NCBI GenBank assembly: GCA_003550325.1
Contig: QKWP01000044.1
Span: 1 to 64,000, forward strand
Source: Gigaspora rosea
Lineage: Eukaryota; Glomeromycota; Glomeromycetes; Diversisporales; Gigasporaceae
DNA length: 64,000 nt
Reading direction: 5' to 3'
The number at the start of each line of letters is the position of its first letter. The stretch's first letter is position 1. This document shows positions 54,135-64,000 of the stretch, piece after piece. The position numbers and the translations under genes are program-made. A model generated the notes under the pieces. The model was not told the DNA's origin. It saw only the letters and a program-made list of their open reading frames with translations, and did no database searches.

Positions 54135-54342
54135 TAAGGGTGCTCTCAAACACCTAAATTAATGGGTTGGAACACAATTTTTAATTAGTGGAAAATAAAT
54201 TATTCGGCCAAGCGAGTTCATTATAGTCAGAGACCATCTTTTTTTTATCATAGAGTTGGCTAAATTTAATATCCGGCAAAATTACTCACTATCTCTATAA
54301 TTAGCCAATCACATTGAGAAAGATGCTTGAGAGCACCCTTAG
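54135..54342. mobile_element. MITE with TAAGGGTGCTCTCAA ends, copy 2
   Basis: It shares ends and body with 23225-23491 but lacks about 60 bases of the interior. Confidence 0.85.
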
Positions 54343-54345
54343 GTT

Positions 54346-54564
54346 ATGGCATATATTTTGGATTTCAGTTTTTGTTTCAGGCGGCTTCATTTCTGTCGAA
54401 AAATGTGCCTAAATACTTTCGGCGCAACCGCAACAAATTTCTACGGCATGTATAAACCCAATCAGCAATCAATAAGTTTAACATTAATTAATACAGTAAT
54501 AATAGTGATGTATCTATCCAAAGCGAGCTTGGCAAAATTTGATTTCCACAGTATGGGACTTTAA
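54346..54564 (+). other. Open frame of 72 codons, unrecognised
   Basis: It starts ATGGCATATATTTTGGATTT right after a MITE, runs without a break, and its translation (RLHFCRKMCLNTFGATATNF, then MYKPNQQSISLTL) is not low complexity. It may be an exon of an old gene. No splice partner or homology is recognised. Confidence 0.25.
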
Positions 54565-54587
54565 AACCATATTGAATTTAATATTAT

Positions 54588-54949
54588 TTAAAGGTATAGT
54601 GTAATACAATATAAATATAAATGCCGAATTATTTGTTGTACATACAAAAATCAGCGGTTTATATAAACAAAGTTAGAATAATTTTAAAAATTAAAATAAA
54701 TTAGTCGAAAACAATTTAAAAATTGATTTTTAATCTTATGTAAATATAAACAAGAATATTTCAATATATTTTTCAATTTTTCAATACTATAAAATTTTGC
54801 GAGGAGTTGTTAATTTTTACGAGGAGATCTACATAAATTATCAACTCTGATTGGTTAGAATCTATGTAAATCATATGATCATCATATGATTTGTTATGAT
54901 TTGCATAATTTGCAACGTGATTACTATTAACGTTACACTCTACCTTTAA
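54588..54949. mobile_element. MITE with TTAAAGGTATAGTGTAA ends
   Basis: TTAAAGGTATAGTGTAATA is inverted at the right as TAACGTTACACTCTACCTTT. The subterminal CATATGATCATCATATGATT and CAACGTGATTACTATTA match the style of 44390-44740. Confidence 0.7.
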
Positions 54950-56108
54950 AGCCCGATACTGTGGATCGATACTTCAAATCAGATATCAGCTGATTGCGAA
55001 TTGTCTCTGCTATGATTATTCTACATTAACGTTAAGAATTAGGAATAATCTTGGTTGATCAAAGTTTGAGAACTGAAATAATTTAATCGAATCTTACCCG
55101 ATAACGATGCAATAAATACAGTAATAGTGCTCTAAATTTCGTCCTCTGGGAATCTTGTTGACTTTGATTATGTGGGACATAATTGAGTTTTGACAATTTA
55201 TGCGGTTAACAACCCGAATGCATTTCTTTAATTACAGTATATTAACTGCACCTAATACTGTACATACGCACGCACGTACACCGCATATTAATAATACCAG
55301 ATACACAGATCACCGTAATATGATAAGTACAACGAATATCAAGGTGAGTACTATAGTAACAATCATGTGAACTTGGATTAAGAAACATGCTTATAATAAA
55401 GAATAACATTGTTTTGCCAAGGTTTTACAGATACGTATCGTTAACTTAATTTGTTAATTCTGAAATACGGAAATACTTAAAATGAAAATAATCATTACAA
55501 TTTATCGGCCATACTGTATTGAGTAAATGCTCTTAATATATATATATGTTTATTATATATAGATTATATAAATTAATCCTTATCGCTATACATTCTGACA
55601 AAAATGGCATCAGGGGTAAGTATTTATGAATTTAAATCAAATATTCAAATATTCAGATCAAATTAATGAGTTACATAGCAGAATTAAAGTTCGAAAAAAA
55701 AAAAATGAAACACTAAGTGTAATAACTTTACACACGTGATATTTTATGGTACGTAAAGAAGCTAAAATAGAAAGGATTGTTATTTATATGAATTTTTTTC
55801 GTTAGTTATATATGAGAGATCATAAATTAGATCGGTTTATTATTAGATTTCCATAATTTGTTTGATTGACATAAATGTATGGTTAGTGGCGATGTTTCGA
55901 TCGCCAATCGGTTTATTGTATTAAATAAATTAAACCGTTTTAAACATTAAATATCCGAGATTTCCGTTATAAAAAGATAGGTGTGAAAGTAAAATAGACA
56001 TTTCTTAATTTTTTTTTTCTGTTTTTTTTTTGTTTTCTTCAAGAGAGTCAGGAATTCTCAATAACTTGTAGATAGCATACATAGAGTGTATAGCTTGATC
56101 ATAAAAAT
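54950..56108. other. Upstream region of the His-rich gene
   Basis: No gene is supported. An ATGGCATCAGG followed by GTAAGT at 55603-55618 could be a tiny first exon, but no partner exon was found. The promoter of the gene at 56148 should lie in the last few hundred bases; C/T-rich and T-rich tracts lie at 56007-56040. Confidence 0.35.
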
Positions 56109-56147
56109 AATAATAATAATTATTACAGTATAATAATTATTATTATT
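56109..56147 (+). promoter_or_regulatory. Perfect 17-bp hairpin abutting a start codon
   Basis: Left arm 56109-56125 and right arm 56131-56147 are exact complements made only of A and T around the loop CAGTA. The right arm ends at the base before the ATG of the His-rich protein gene. In mRNA it would place the start codon at the foot of a stem; in DNA it could extrude a cruciform. Confidence 0.6.
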
Positions 56148-57546
56148 ATGAGATTGAAAATATGGAAGTTGTTTTTTGTAGTAGCATGCGTAATCATACT
56201 AGGAACACAAGATGTTATCAGCATGGTCGATGATATTTGTACTTCTAGTAAGTAATAATAAAATATAAACTTTGAAAGTCATGAATGCTAATTTTTTAAA
56301 AACAATGCACTAAAATTATTCTTTACAATATACATAGCTGGTGTTGATAGTATATCATCGCTCACAAATACAATAAATGAAGGCATAAGTATTGAAATTC
56401 TAGATTTTAATGAAACAGGATATGTAATCTTTAAAGTTGACGTTGCTAATGAACAAAACATTACGAATATTGTTTTGTGGGGAGAAACGATTATTGCTCA
56501 AAGTGAACAGCATGTTGAACAGCATGTTGGAACTTTCGCACCAATTGTTGATCACGCATATGTTTATGGTTGTAATGGATATCCTGAATCAACGATTACC
56601 AATTTTGATAAACCTGTAAACAGTAAGTTGATTAGTTTTCAATTCTACATTTTATTCTCAACCTTCATTCCACAGATAACCGAAAAGAATGGTCACTCGA
56701 CTGTAAAATAGGTATTTAAGTTGGGTGAAATGACATATTTTAAGTGAAATGGCTGTTGTTGAATATCTAAATTCCTAATTTAGGAATCGTTATGAAAAAA
56801 AAAGGGTTCTACGAGACGAATGTTCCTAATTAACATACATTTGTGCAATGATTATTGTTGTAGAATCGCAAATAGCATATAGATGGATGGCACCAAACGG
56901 AACAACAATTTCCAAGGAAGATTCTCAAAATCAATCGAAAAGGGGAATGTCACAAAAGCAATCTCATCAAGATTTTACCCCAAACAATCACCATCATCAC
57001 CATTATCACCATCATCACCATCACCATCATCACCATCATCATCATCACCATCATCACCACCATCATCATCACCATAATCATAGTCATAAAAAACATAATC
57101 ATCATAGACATAAAAAACATAACAAACATAATAAAGAGCAAAACCATCATCATAACGACAATTGTACTAAAACTCATAACTACGGTTATAATAATCGGAC
57201 AGAACCAGAGTCTAATAACGATAAGAATGTATCAAGCACATTTCCAAACAATGAAACCAATGAACATATAAACTCATCGAATTACAGTAGTTTACCATCA
57301 ACTTCGTTCCAATTTAAAGGTGTTGCGATGCTTGCAAGCAATCCGAACAAGATTATTGTTTTTTCTTCAGATACGATGTATATTAGAGGGAATATTCCAT
57401 TATTTGTTGATTCGTTCAATAACGACACTTCGCCTTCTAATTCTCGTTACAATAGTCCTGCATCTAGCTCTGCTTCTTTTAATCATTTTAAAAGTTTTGG
57501 TATTAATTTAGCATTACTTGTATCACTCGTAGGGATTTTCCTGTAA
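56148..57546 (+). CDS. Secreted, probably GPI-anchored histidine-rich protein
   Basis: Four exons (56148-56247, 56338-56622, 56676-56711, 56864-57546) join in phase to 367 codons with GT/AG introns. Residues 1-25 form a signal peptide (MRLKIWKLFFVVACVIILGT). About 30-150 is a beta-rich extracellular domain with three cysteines (DDICTSS, YGCNGY, LDCKIE) and YRWMAPNGTTISK. Residues 183-211 hold 28 His with one Tyr, followed by a His/Lys/Asn-rich stretch to about 240. A Ser/Asn-rich stalk leads to a C-terminal hydrophobic tail INLALLVSLVGIFL after small residues, as expected for GPI attachment. Poly-His binds Zn, Ni, Cu or Co, so a cell-wall metal-binding role is inferred. The domain family is not recognised. 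No break was seen. Confidence 0.8.
56990..57078 (+). repeat. CAY codon repeat encoding poly-His
   Basis: A (CAC/CAT)n tract interrupted by one TAT. The codon mix is irregular, so the array is not a fresh pure trinucleotide expansion. Confidence 0.85.
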
Positions 57547-58273
57547 TTTTGATTTATAAAAAAAAAATTTCAAATTATTTATTAGACTTTCTTAATCAAA
57601 TAATAAAAAACAGTAAAGTATATATATACTTTGTATATACTGTATACTAGTGATTCTATCAGTAAGTTGTTTTTTATAAAATTTATGTAGCTCTACAAAG
57701 TTATATAATACTATATATCTGATATCTGATATAGACCTACAAACCCAAGAATTTTTATGTATAAACTACGTAATTTTTATGTACAATTTTATTTATTATT
57801 TATATACAGTAAATATATAAAATCTATGCAAATTTTATATATATCTATATAAAAAAAACCAAAATTAAGTTATTTTGGCTACAGTATTTCTCAAGGAAAT
57901 TAATGGTCGATATACTAAGTAAAAATGTTCAGCATGCTAGAAAACATTCCCCAAACCCCTAATTTAAGTTTTAAAATCTAATTCTAGCTTTAATATTGTT
58001 ATTTTACAAATTCTAGTAGCAATATATATATTTATATTTATATAAATACGTAGCTATGTAAATCTACAAAATTTTACATAAAGATTATACATAATTCTAC
58101 ATAAAAACAACTTTAAGATGACGGGTGATGAAAAATAATGGCTAGACCAATCTTTTTGCTACAGTTGTTGAAAGGGTATACGAAGGTGGGTACAGTAATA
58201 ATTTTAATTATGTTGGCCAAAACATTTATCATCACATAAATATAAATGTGCGTTATTTTAACATAATCACGTA
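57547..58273. other. 3' flank of the His-rich gene
   Basis: AT-rich, with TATATACTTTGTATATACTG near 57618 and many ATATATCTATATA runs. No gene is seen. Confidence 0.4.
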
Positions 58274-58489
58274 CCAGGGTTGGCACATTTATCCATTGGG
58301 GTGAATGGAGAACAACTCCATTGGCATCACTCCATTGCTCCATTGAGAATAATTTTCGAATGGTGCCAATGGAGGCCAACTAACTTAAAACATATAGTAT
58401 TTGTTAATAACTAATATCTAATTCCATTGGTTCCATTGGTTCCATTGATTTGCAATTTTTTCAATGGAGTAGATCCATTGCCAACCCCT
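58274..58489. mobile_element. MITE with CAGGGTTGGCA ends and CCATTG repeats
   Basis: CAGGGTTGGCA pairs with TGCCAACCCCTG. The interior holds many copies of TTCCATTGG or CAATGGA on both strands. Confidence 0.65.
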
Positions 58490-58494
58490 GCCAC

Positions 58495-59139
58495 GGGGTG
58501 TGCGGTCAACTAAGTAAATCAAAACTATATGTAGTACCATATAAAAATTAAATATTGAAGATTTTTTTTGAATTGATTGATCAGGAGCGTGATTAGAATA
58601 GTGATCGGGATTTTTATTGCTTTCAATATAAGTTAAATTTTTAATAGTAAAGAATGACTTGGATGTTTTGGATGTCTAGAGCGAATCGATTTACTTTTTT
58701 CAATTATTTTAGCATAAATAATTCTTAAACATGTTTATAACAATGTTACATTGAAAATTTTTTGACATTAATATTTAGATTTCAAGTTGACTCTTTACAA
58801 AAATTCTGTTTCATATTGTGAACTATTCAAAAATAGATGTTTTCGTTGCAGATAAAAATTCGATACAAGAATTTAAAATTTTTTAACGTAACTTTATTAT
58901 AAACGTATTTAAGAATAGATTTATGATAAAAAAATTGAAAAAAGTAAAGCGATTCGCTCTAGACATCTAAAACTATTCAAGTCATTCTTTATTATTAAAA
59001 TATATATAAAAAGTGATAAATAATCCCGATCACTATTTTGATCACTATTCTGATCACGAATTTCAAAAAAAAACTTCACTAAATAATTTTTATATGATAC
59101 TACACATAGTTTTGATTTATTTAGTTGACCGCACACCCC
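58495..59139. mobile_element. Fold-back element with GGGGTGTGCGGTCAACTAA ends
   Basis: GGGGTGTGCGGTCAACTAA is almost exactly inverted at 59121-59139. Arms of about 250 bases pair throughout, including GATGTCTAGAGCGAATCG with CGATTCGCTCTAGACATC and GAATGACTTG with CAAGTCATTC. Confidence 0.85.
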
Positions 59140-59434
59140 AACGTACGTATGTATGGTATAATTTTTTTAAAAATATTCATTACGCCTGAGATTTCTTGGA
59201 TCCACTGGACCGCTTTTTATTTTTATTATAAACAAAAAGCCAATAGTACTTCAATATAGTAAGAATCATAGTAAAATTTTTTTTCCTTGGTCCTAATTTA
59301 TATTAAATATATAATATTTCTGAAATATGATACTTTATTTCTTGTGCATTATCCTTTTATAAAACAAATTATTGATATAAATAATATTTTGTAGCATAGT
59401 GCAACTTTAAAGAGCTTATAAAGCGCAGTAACCC

Positions 59435-60045
59435 ACCACGCCGACCTTTTGTACTATCTCATGCATTTTTTGCATTCTCAACGTTATAGTGCTATTTTGA
59501 CTGGCAAAATAAGACCATTTAGCTATAGCAACTCCTATGTTATTGACTATTAGTATTTCCGGATTACCGTAAATATACTTCCGCAAAAAAATGCTGTACC
59601 TCTAATACCGGTATATGTAATTAATATCATTTTAGCTGACGTCTGCGGATTCTTTGGAAATCCTTATACTGAACTCTTGGTTCGTTGGTACCAAGCGGGT
59701 TTTTCAACCTTTCTTTCGTGCACATGCATATAGATACAAAAAAGACGTGAACCATGTTATTTGGAGATCCATATACAGATATCTGTGATATAATAAGAGA
59801 AAGATATTATAATAATATGCTCTATTCCATGAAGCTGGTACTACAGCAATGTCAATTATAAGGTATCATATAATATCATAAATTTATATTTCCTTTCCAT
59901 CTTATTCATGTATCAGACCTATCTATCTGAAAGATGATCAATTTTGTTGGTAACTACTTACTTGTTAAACCTATTGTAAACCAAGGTCAAATATCTACCG
60001 AAATTTATTTTCCAGGAAATAAGGTTGAGATATATATTTTCTAGA
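59435..60045 (+). pseudogene. GH31 alpha-glucosidase (glucosidase II alpha-like) fragment
   Basis: Pieces in several frames keep the family order. These are HLAIATPMLLTISISGLP, a likely intron (about 59571-59633), ADVCGFFGNPYTELLVRWYQ, QPFFRAHA, GDPYTDICDIIRERY, FHEAGTTAMSII and VGNYLLVKPIVNQGQISTEI. These match the region just after the catalytic acid of neutral alpha-glucosidases (ER glucosidase II alpha). The motif expected to read W-T-G-D-N is corrupted near 59495-59510, and frameshifts and stops are frequent: a frame change within Q-A-G near 59695 and a TGA near 59748. Only about 200 of more than 900 residues remain. It is a decayed host gene copy. Confidence 0.75.
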
Positions 60046-60396
60046 ATTACAGAGTTAACATAAATTAATTAACAAAAAAAGAATTTTTTTGATGAATATT
60101 ATCAGATATATTACGACTATTTTATTCTTAAAAAAGTTCATGGATCTGGTAAAGTATAAATTAAAGAAGAAATGCCGGATGCAGATAATCAATTGAAGGG
60201 TAAAACTACCTACATGGTCGAAGGATCCAATAAAAGAGACGACTACAATCCAAGATAAATTGTCCAACAAAAAAAAGCTAAAACCAAGAAATCTATACTA
60301 AAAAGCTTATCAAGGATTTAACTAGTGATGTACCCGAAGTCAGTAAAAATTTGTAAAACACAAATACGGACGTCATAACCTTTTTACAACTATCTA

Positions 60397-60636
60397 ATAA
60401 TATTGACCTAGCTGAATTAAAAAATGAAGATGCGACACGAAATGTCATTAGTCGATATTTTGACTTCGGTGAAGCTTTATATAAACGATAAAACGAGTTA
60501 AAACCCGCCAATGGAAAAATAAAAGTCACTGCCATGGTTAGAGTTGAGGTTAGAAATGAAATTCCAGAATCAAAACTTAGTGACGAAAAGGTATATAAGC
60601 TTTTTATTGGTGTTGGAGGTAAACAAAAATATCACT
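60397..60636 (+). pseudogene. Fragment of a Rhizophagus-type family (SRYFDFGEAL)
   Basis: The plus strand encodes NIDLAELKNEDATRNVISRY, FDFGEALYKR, a stop, then NELKPANGKIKV and VRNEIPESKLSDEKVYKLF in the same frame. I recall this segment from many Rhizophagus proteins of unknown function, often joined to a coiled coil like that at 60780-61138. The stop and absence of flanking coding make it a fragment. Confidence 0.5.
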
Positions 60637-60779
60637 GAATCGACCTATTCCGGCAAGGTCCATTTTTAAATGTAGGCACATGAGTGTCTTTGCTTCGTAA
60701 GAAATGATTGCATCATGTGTATATTTTTTATCATTAAAAAACATGCCAGATTACTGCGCCCGGACACGCGTGTCCAGTT

Positions 60780-61138
60780 TTATAAAATTTGCCTGAGGTT
60801 ATAGACATTGTTTATATCAGGCAAGGGATTAGGAATAATATCTTTCTCCTCATCAGAACGGCTCTCGATAAGTGGTGAAATATCTTTTGTAGGAGATGGC
60901 TCCTGCTCATTAGTAATAGCTTGCGTCTGTTTCTGTTCCAATTTCGTGATTCGCTCGAATTTTCTTTTGTGATCTGTTCCAATTTGGTTATCCTGGCTTT
61001 GAGCTCAACATTTTCGGCTTCTCGCTTAGCATTCTCTTCCATAACATGCTTTAAAAGCTCGGTATTCTTGGCTTCAAGCTCAGTCTTTTTGGCTTCAAGC
61101 TCAGAAACTCGTCTCAATGGATCAATCTCAGATTGCAT
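60780..61138 (-). pseudogene. Coiled-coil N-terminal fragment, frameshifted
   Basis: ATG 61138 opens MQSEIDPLRRVSELEAKKTE, a heptad-repeat coiled coil to about residue 70. The frame then changes near 60930. The continuing frame reads AITNEQEPSPTKDISPLIES and NPLPDINNVYNLRQIL before a stop at 60780. This is a lineage-specific family of unknown function as I recall it. It lies tail to tail with the fragment at 60397-60636 although intact proteins carry both parts in one chain, so an inversion may separate them. Confidence 0.5.
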
Positions 61139-61734
61139 GTTTCAGTAATAGACTGTATATATCCTATTATTTATTTAAAATGTATAAAGTAGCAAAAATT
61201 TCGGCGACGGCCCGTCGTCAAAAAAAAAATTCATCCGAAAAAATCGCTTACTAGTAACCATATAAAATTTTTATCTCCGATCAACGATATCAATTTATTT
61301 CTCAACAAATTAAATTTTAACTGTTCTTGGGTAAACTTGAATCGAATCAGTTTTATATTAATAGTTTCATCCGCCTTACTCATAAATGTAGCGTTTGATT
61401 TTTAATAAATTAGAAACACATCTATAAACCCAATTCAGGCAAACCTTTATTTGTTAAATTTTATTGCTATAATATTATATGTTACATTAATAAAAGACCG
61501 AAGTTATTATTACACAAGAAATATTACTCATTAAACATTACATATAAAATTTACATCGACTTTTCTACTCAAGAATTAGGACAGGTTTTGGGCAATCTGA
61601 AATGGAATAACATATCAGTGATGTTAAGTATGTTAAATACAATATAACGAATTTGTCACTGACTTTCGGAACCCTCGGTTTTTGGAAGGATCTGTATTCA
61701 CTCTGCCTAGTAGGCATTGTCACCTTTCCGAGTT
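61139..61734. other. Spacer, nothing recognised
   Basis: AT-rich with a small GCGACGGCCCGTCGTC hairpin near 61202. No ORF is supported. Confidence 0.35.
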
Positions 61735-61900
61735 AGGGTCCGTAATGGGCCGGGTCGGGCCAGGTTTCATAAACCCGACAAAATATTTTTAAGCCCGGCC
61801 CGGGTCAAAACCCGTTTTTTAGAAAATTCAGTACACGGGTCGGTCCGGGCCATGACGGGCTTTGGGTAAGCCCGGCCCGGACTGTAGCCCGCATATACGT
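61735..61900. repeat. GC-rich GCCCGGCCCGG repeat
   Basis: AAGCCCGGCCCGG occurs twice with GGGCCGGGTCGGGCC and GGTCGGTCCGGGCC, and with AAACCCG inverted partners. It is an abrupt GC island like 25530-25760. Confidence 0.6.
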
Positions 61901-62124
61901 ACCGCAAACACGAACTTTTATTTTATGGGCAGTTTTTTTTGTATGTCGTACGATGCAGAAAATCCAATCTTTCCTATATCAGATATCAATAACTGATAAT
62001 TTTACCTTTTTTTTTTTAGATAACAGGTTGCAATTTTTTCTTGGCGATTCTTTTTTATTTCAATATACCGTATTTATATTAGTTGGGTGTATTTAAATCG
62101 TAGGTAAATTTTTTTTAATTAATT

Positions 62125-62640
62125 AAATATAAAACCTTCGCTTAAATTATTTTTTAATATTACAGTACTTACTAAATCTTTGCTTAAATTATTTTATATA
62201 GGGAATTTCTAGGCATCTCTGGCCAGAGATGCCTAACGATAATATTTCGGACCCAAAAGCCAATTAAAATGCAAAGTAATCACGTGACAGCCGTTTTCGT
62301 GTAGCACGAAGGACGATCATCGCAGATCAGTAAAAACGGTTATCTAAACCTATTTCGGGACACTAATTAAAAGTGTCAGGAGGGCGATTTTGCTTATATA
62401 ACTTGCCTTTGCCCTAACCCTATATGACCCTAACCCTAATTAAGTTATATAATCGGACATAGTTTCGGGCCAGAAATAGATAAGCTAAACATCTCTGGCC
62501 AGAGATGCTTAGAATTTCCCTTTTATATAACTTATTAAAGTTTCGCTTAGATTATTTTTTATATAACATATTAAACTTTCGCTTAGAATTTTTTTTTATA
62601 TAACTTAACAAAATTACTTAAGTTATCTTATATATTAATA
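62125..62640. repeat. ~50-base tandem repeat split by a MITE
   Basis: CTTCGCTTAAATTATTTTTT-type units lie at 62135 and 62180, then again at 62540, 62577 and 62615 after the MITE at 62201-62520. Confidence 0.55.
62201..62520. mobile_element. MITE with GGGAATTTCTAGGCATCTC ends
   Basis: GGGAATTTCTAGGCATCTCT pairs with AGAGATGCTTAGAATTTCCC. The palindromic CATCTCTGGCCAGAGATG occurs at both ends. The core AGGGCGATTTTGCTTATATA is shared with 51495-52002. Confidence 0.85.
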
Positions 62641-62819
62641 CCTCCAAAGAGAACATTTAAAAGAACTTGAAAACCAAAGCTGAATATACAGACTATCGGC
62701 TTTTACGTAGATGAGTATTATCTGGTATTTACCCCGTTCAAGTAATAATTAAGTTTAACTTTTCACATATAGTAAGATATCGATCCAGTTCTATGGCTTG
62801 TATTAATTCTAGTGTTCCT

Positions 62820-63045
62820 AGGTTCAGTTCAGTTCAATAAAAGTTCAGGTTCAGGTTCAATGAACCTGAACCTGAACCTAAATATCTGAACATATTTTTG
62901 AACATGAACCTGAACATGAACATGAACTTTATGAACATGAACCTGAACATGAACATGAACTTTATGAACATGAACATGAACCTGAACTTAAAATAAGTTT
63001 AGTTCAGGTTCAGTTTAATGTTCATGAACATGTTCAAGGTTTATA
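62820..63045. repeat. Hexanucleotide GAACCT/GAACAT repeat with inverted halves
   Basis: AGTTCAGGTTCAGGTTCA, then a long run of GAACCTGAACATGAAC, then TTAGTTCAGGTTCAG. The change of strand makes it self-complementary. Confidence 0.8.
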
Positions 63046-63301
63046 ATATATTTAATAGAACTTGGAGGTCGTGAGATCTTCCGTTATACATGACCAATCA
63101 AAATCGCAAATCTTTGTTTACACGAATCAGCCCTATAATGCACGAATATCTTCGTCCTGGTGCAACCTTATCAGTTATATGATTTACACTTTAAATCTGT
63201 GCAACCTTATTTATCTTTACTTCTGCAGTATTCTATATATAGTACAATAGAGATAAGTTTTTTTTGTTAAACTAGTTTTTTTTCTTATTATCAGTTCTAA
63301 T

Positions 63302-63766
63302 TTATTTTATTTTATTTTTTTGTTGTTTTTCCCTTTCTGGCATCATCATTTGTTGTGTCATCGATTTCTGGTGCCATCCTTTGTTGATGTCGCTGATTTT
63401 TGGTGTTGTCATGTCATTTCTGCTGGTGCTTGGTGCGTAGCTGCTAATACTATCGTTTTGGCTCTTTGTTCGTAATTTGTAGGTATTTTTACTTTTCTTT
63501 ATTGATTTATAGGTGCCATGTTTACGTTGGCTGGTGGTTGCGATTTCGGTGTCGTTGGTGCCGTTTGTAAATTTCTTCGCCTTTACTAATACCTTTATTG
63601 TTGGTATTGATATTTTAGACTTTTTTACTTCTGTTATATCTCTTATATTGATTCCATTCACTATCGTCTCATTCATACTGATGTTGATTTGGTATTTTAG
63701 ATTCATTGTCCCAATGCCGTTTACTATTGTTGCGTTGGTATAATTAACGAGAGCCTTGTAAGTCAT
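63302..63766 (-). CDS. Hypothetical basic protein
   Basis: A 154-codon open frame from ATG 63766. It is Asn/Thr/Ile-rich at the N-terminus (MTYKALVNYTNATIVNGIGT) and Lys/Ser/Thr-rich at the C-terminus (TPKISDINKGWHQKSMTQQM, ending KQQKNKIK). It has no signal peptide, membrane helix or motif I recognise. The unbroken length in AT-rich DNA and varied composition favour a real or recently lost coding sequence. Nearest coding neighbours are fragments, so context gives no clue. Confidence 0.4.
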   Translation of the reverse strand: MTYKALVNYTNATIVNGIGTMNLKYQINISMNETIVNGINIRDITEVKKSKISIPTIKVLVKAKKFTNGTNDTEIATTSQRKHGTYKSIKKSKNTYKLRTKSQNDSISSYAPSTSRNDMTTPKISDINKGWHQKSMTQQMMMPEREKQQKNKIK

Positions 63767-64000
63767 AGTTTTGGTGAGATCTTAAGGCATGAAATAGTAG
63801 TAGCAGACTTTTCTCATAGCCTAGATTAGGGTTAGAGTTAGAGTTAGGATTGAGGTTGCTGGCTGTAAGCAATTCTAATTACAACTGAGCGAAAATCAGC
63901 TTTTATACTTCAAGTTAATTTTCAAATATTTGTATTTAAGCATACTAGATGCTTTTGAGTTTATAATTTAATATCTTGGACCCCAAAAAATTTGATCAAT
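63767..64000. other. Window edge, nothing recognised
   Basis: A short GATTAGGGTTAGAGTTAGAG run near 63822 resembles the telomere-like motifs inside several MITEs. No gene is seen. Confidence 0.35.

Noticed and set aside
55603-55618. ATGGCATCAGG/GTAAGT as a first exon
   Set aside because: No acceptor leads to more than a few codons downstream.
56950-57177. Minus-strand poly-Met ORF
   Set aside because: Antisense reading of the poly-His codons.
1-64000. CRISPR arrays, rRNA genes, retrovirus-like or capsid-bearing elements
   Set aside because: No regular repeat-spacer pattern, no rRNA-like blocks, and no protease/integrase/capsid/envelope-like frames or LTR pairs were recognised.

Overview
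The window looks like a scaffold piece from an arbuscular-mycorrhizal fungus (Glomeromycotina, Rhizophagus-like). This is inferred from very AT-rich DNA, short GTAAGT/AG introns, an intron-rich Hsp70/HSPA12-like gene of the type expanded in that group, several protein families I recall only from Rhizophagus, and dense small inverted-repeat elements. No rRNA, CRISPR array, complete tRNA, retrovirus-like element or capsid-bearing element was recognised.

Layout. 1-4.1 kb is AT-rich with decayed repeats. 4.1-15.5 kb is the gene-rich part. It holds two paralogous minus-strand genes of an unknown family (4103-5872 and 9145-10797) and, between them, a spliced minus-strand gene (7245-8600). A nine-exon Hsp70-like gene follows (11216-13698, plus), then small minus-strand genes or fragments including a lipase N-terminus (15204-15527). 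16-27 kb is mostly fold-back and MITE repeats around a decayed MFS transporter gene (20667-22526). 27.7-35.2 kb is a nearly intact APE-type LINE in minus orientation. Its ORF1 is built of about 52-residue repeats and ORF2 starts inside the ORF1 stop region. The LINE sits between the inverted ends of an older small element. 36.6-44.7 kb is repeat-only: a fold-back element, a palindromic satellite broken by a 901-base N gap, a 1.6 kb element filled with an exon-like minisatellite, and a 2.2 kb foldback. 45-55 kb is AT-rich DNA with stacked nested MITEs, some with readable target-site duplications.

56.1-57.5 kb carries a spliced gene for a secreted, probably GPI-anchored, histidine-rich protein. 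From 59.4 to 61.1 kb are fossils of a GH31 alpha-glucosidase and of a Rhizophagus-type coiled-coil family. The last 3 kb holds repeats and one unrecognised ORF.

The genes do not form an operon or an obvious pathway. The most unusual features are the LINE ORF1 repeat protein with its overlapping ATG/stop junction, the His-rich surface protein with a 17-bp hairpin abutting its start codon, the splice-site-bearing minisatellite, and MITE nests whose insertion order and target duplications can be read directly. Exon models come from reading frame, splice motifs and phase only.
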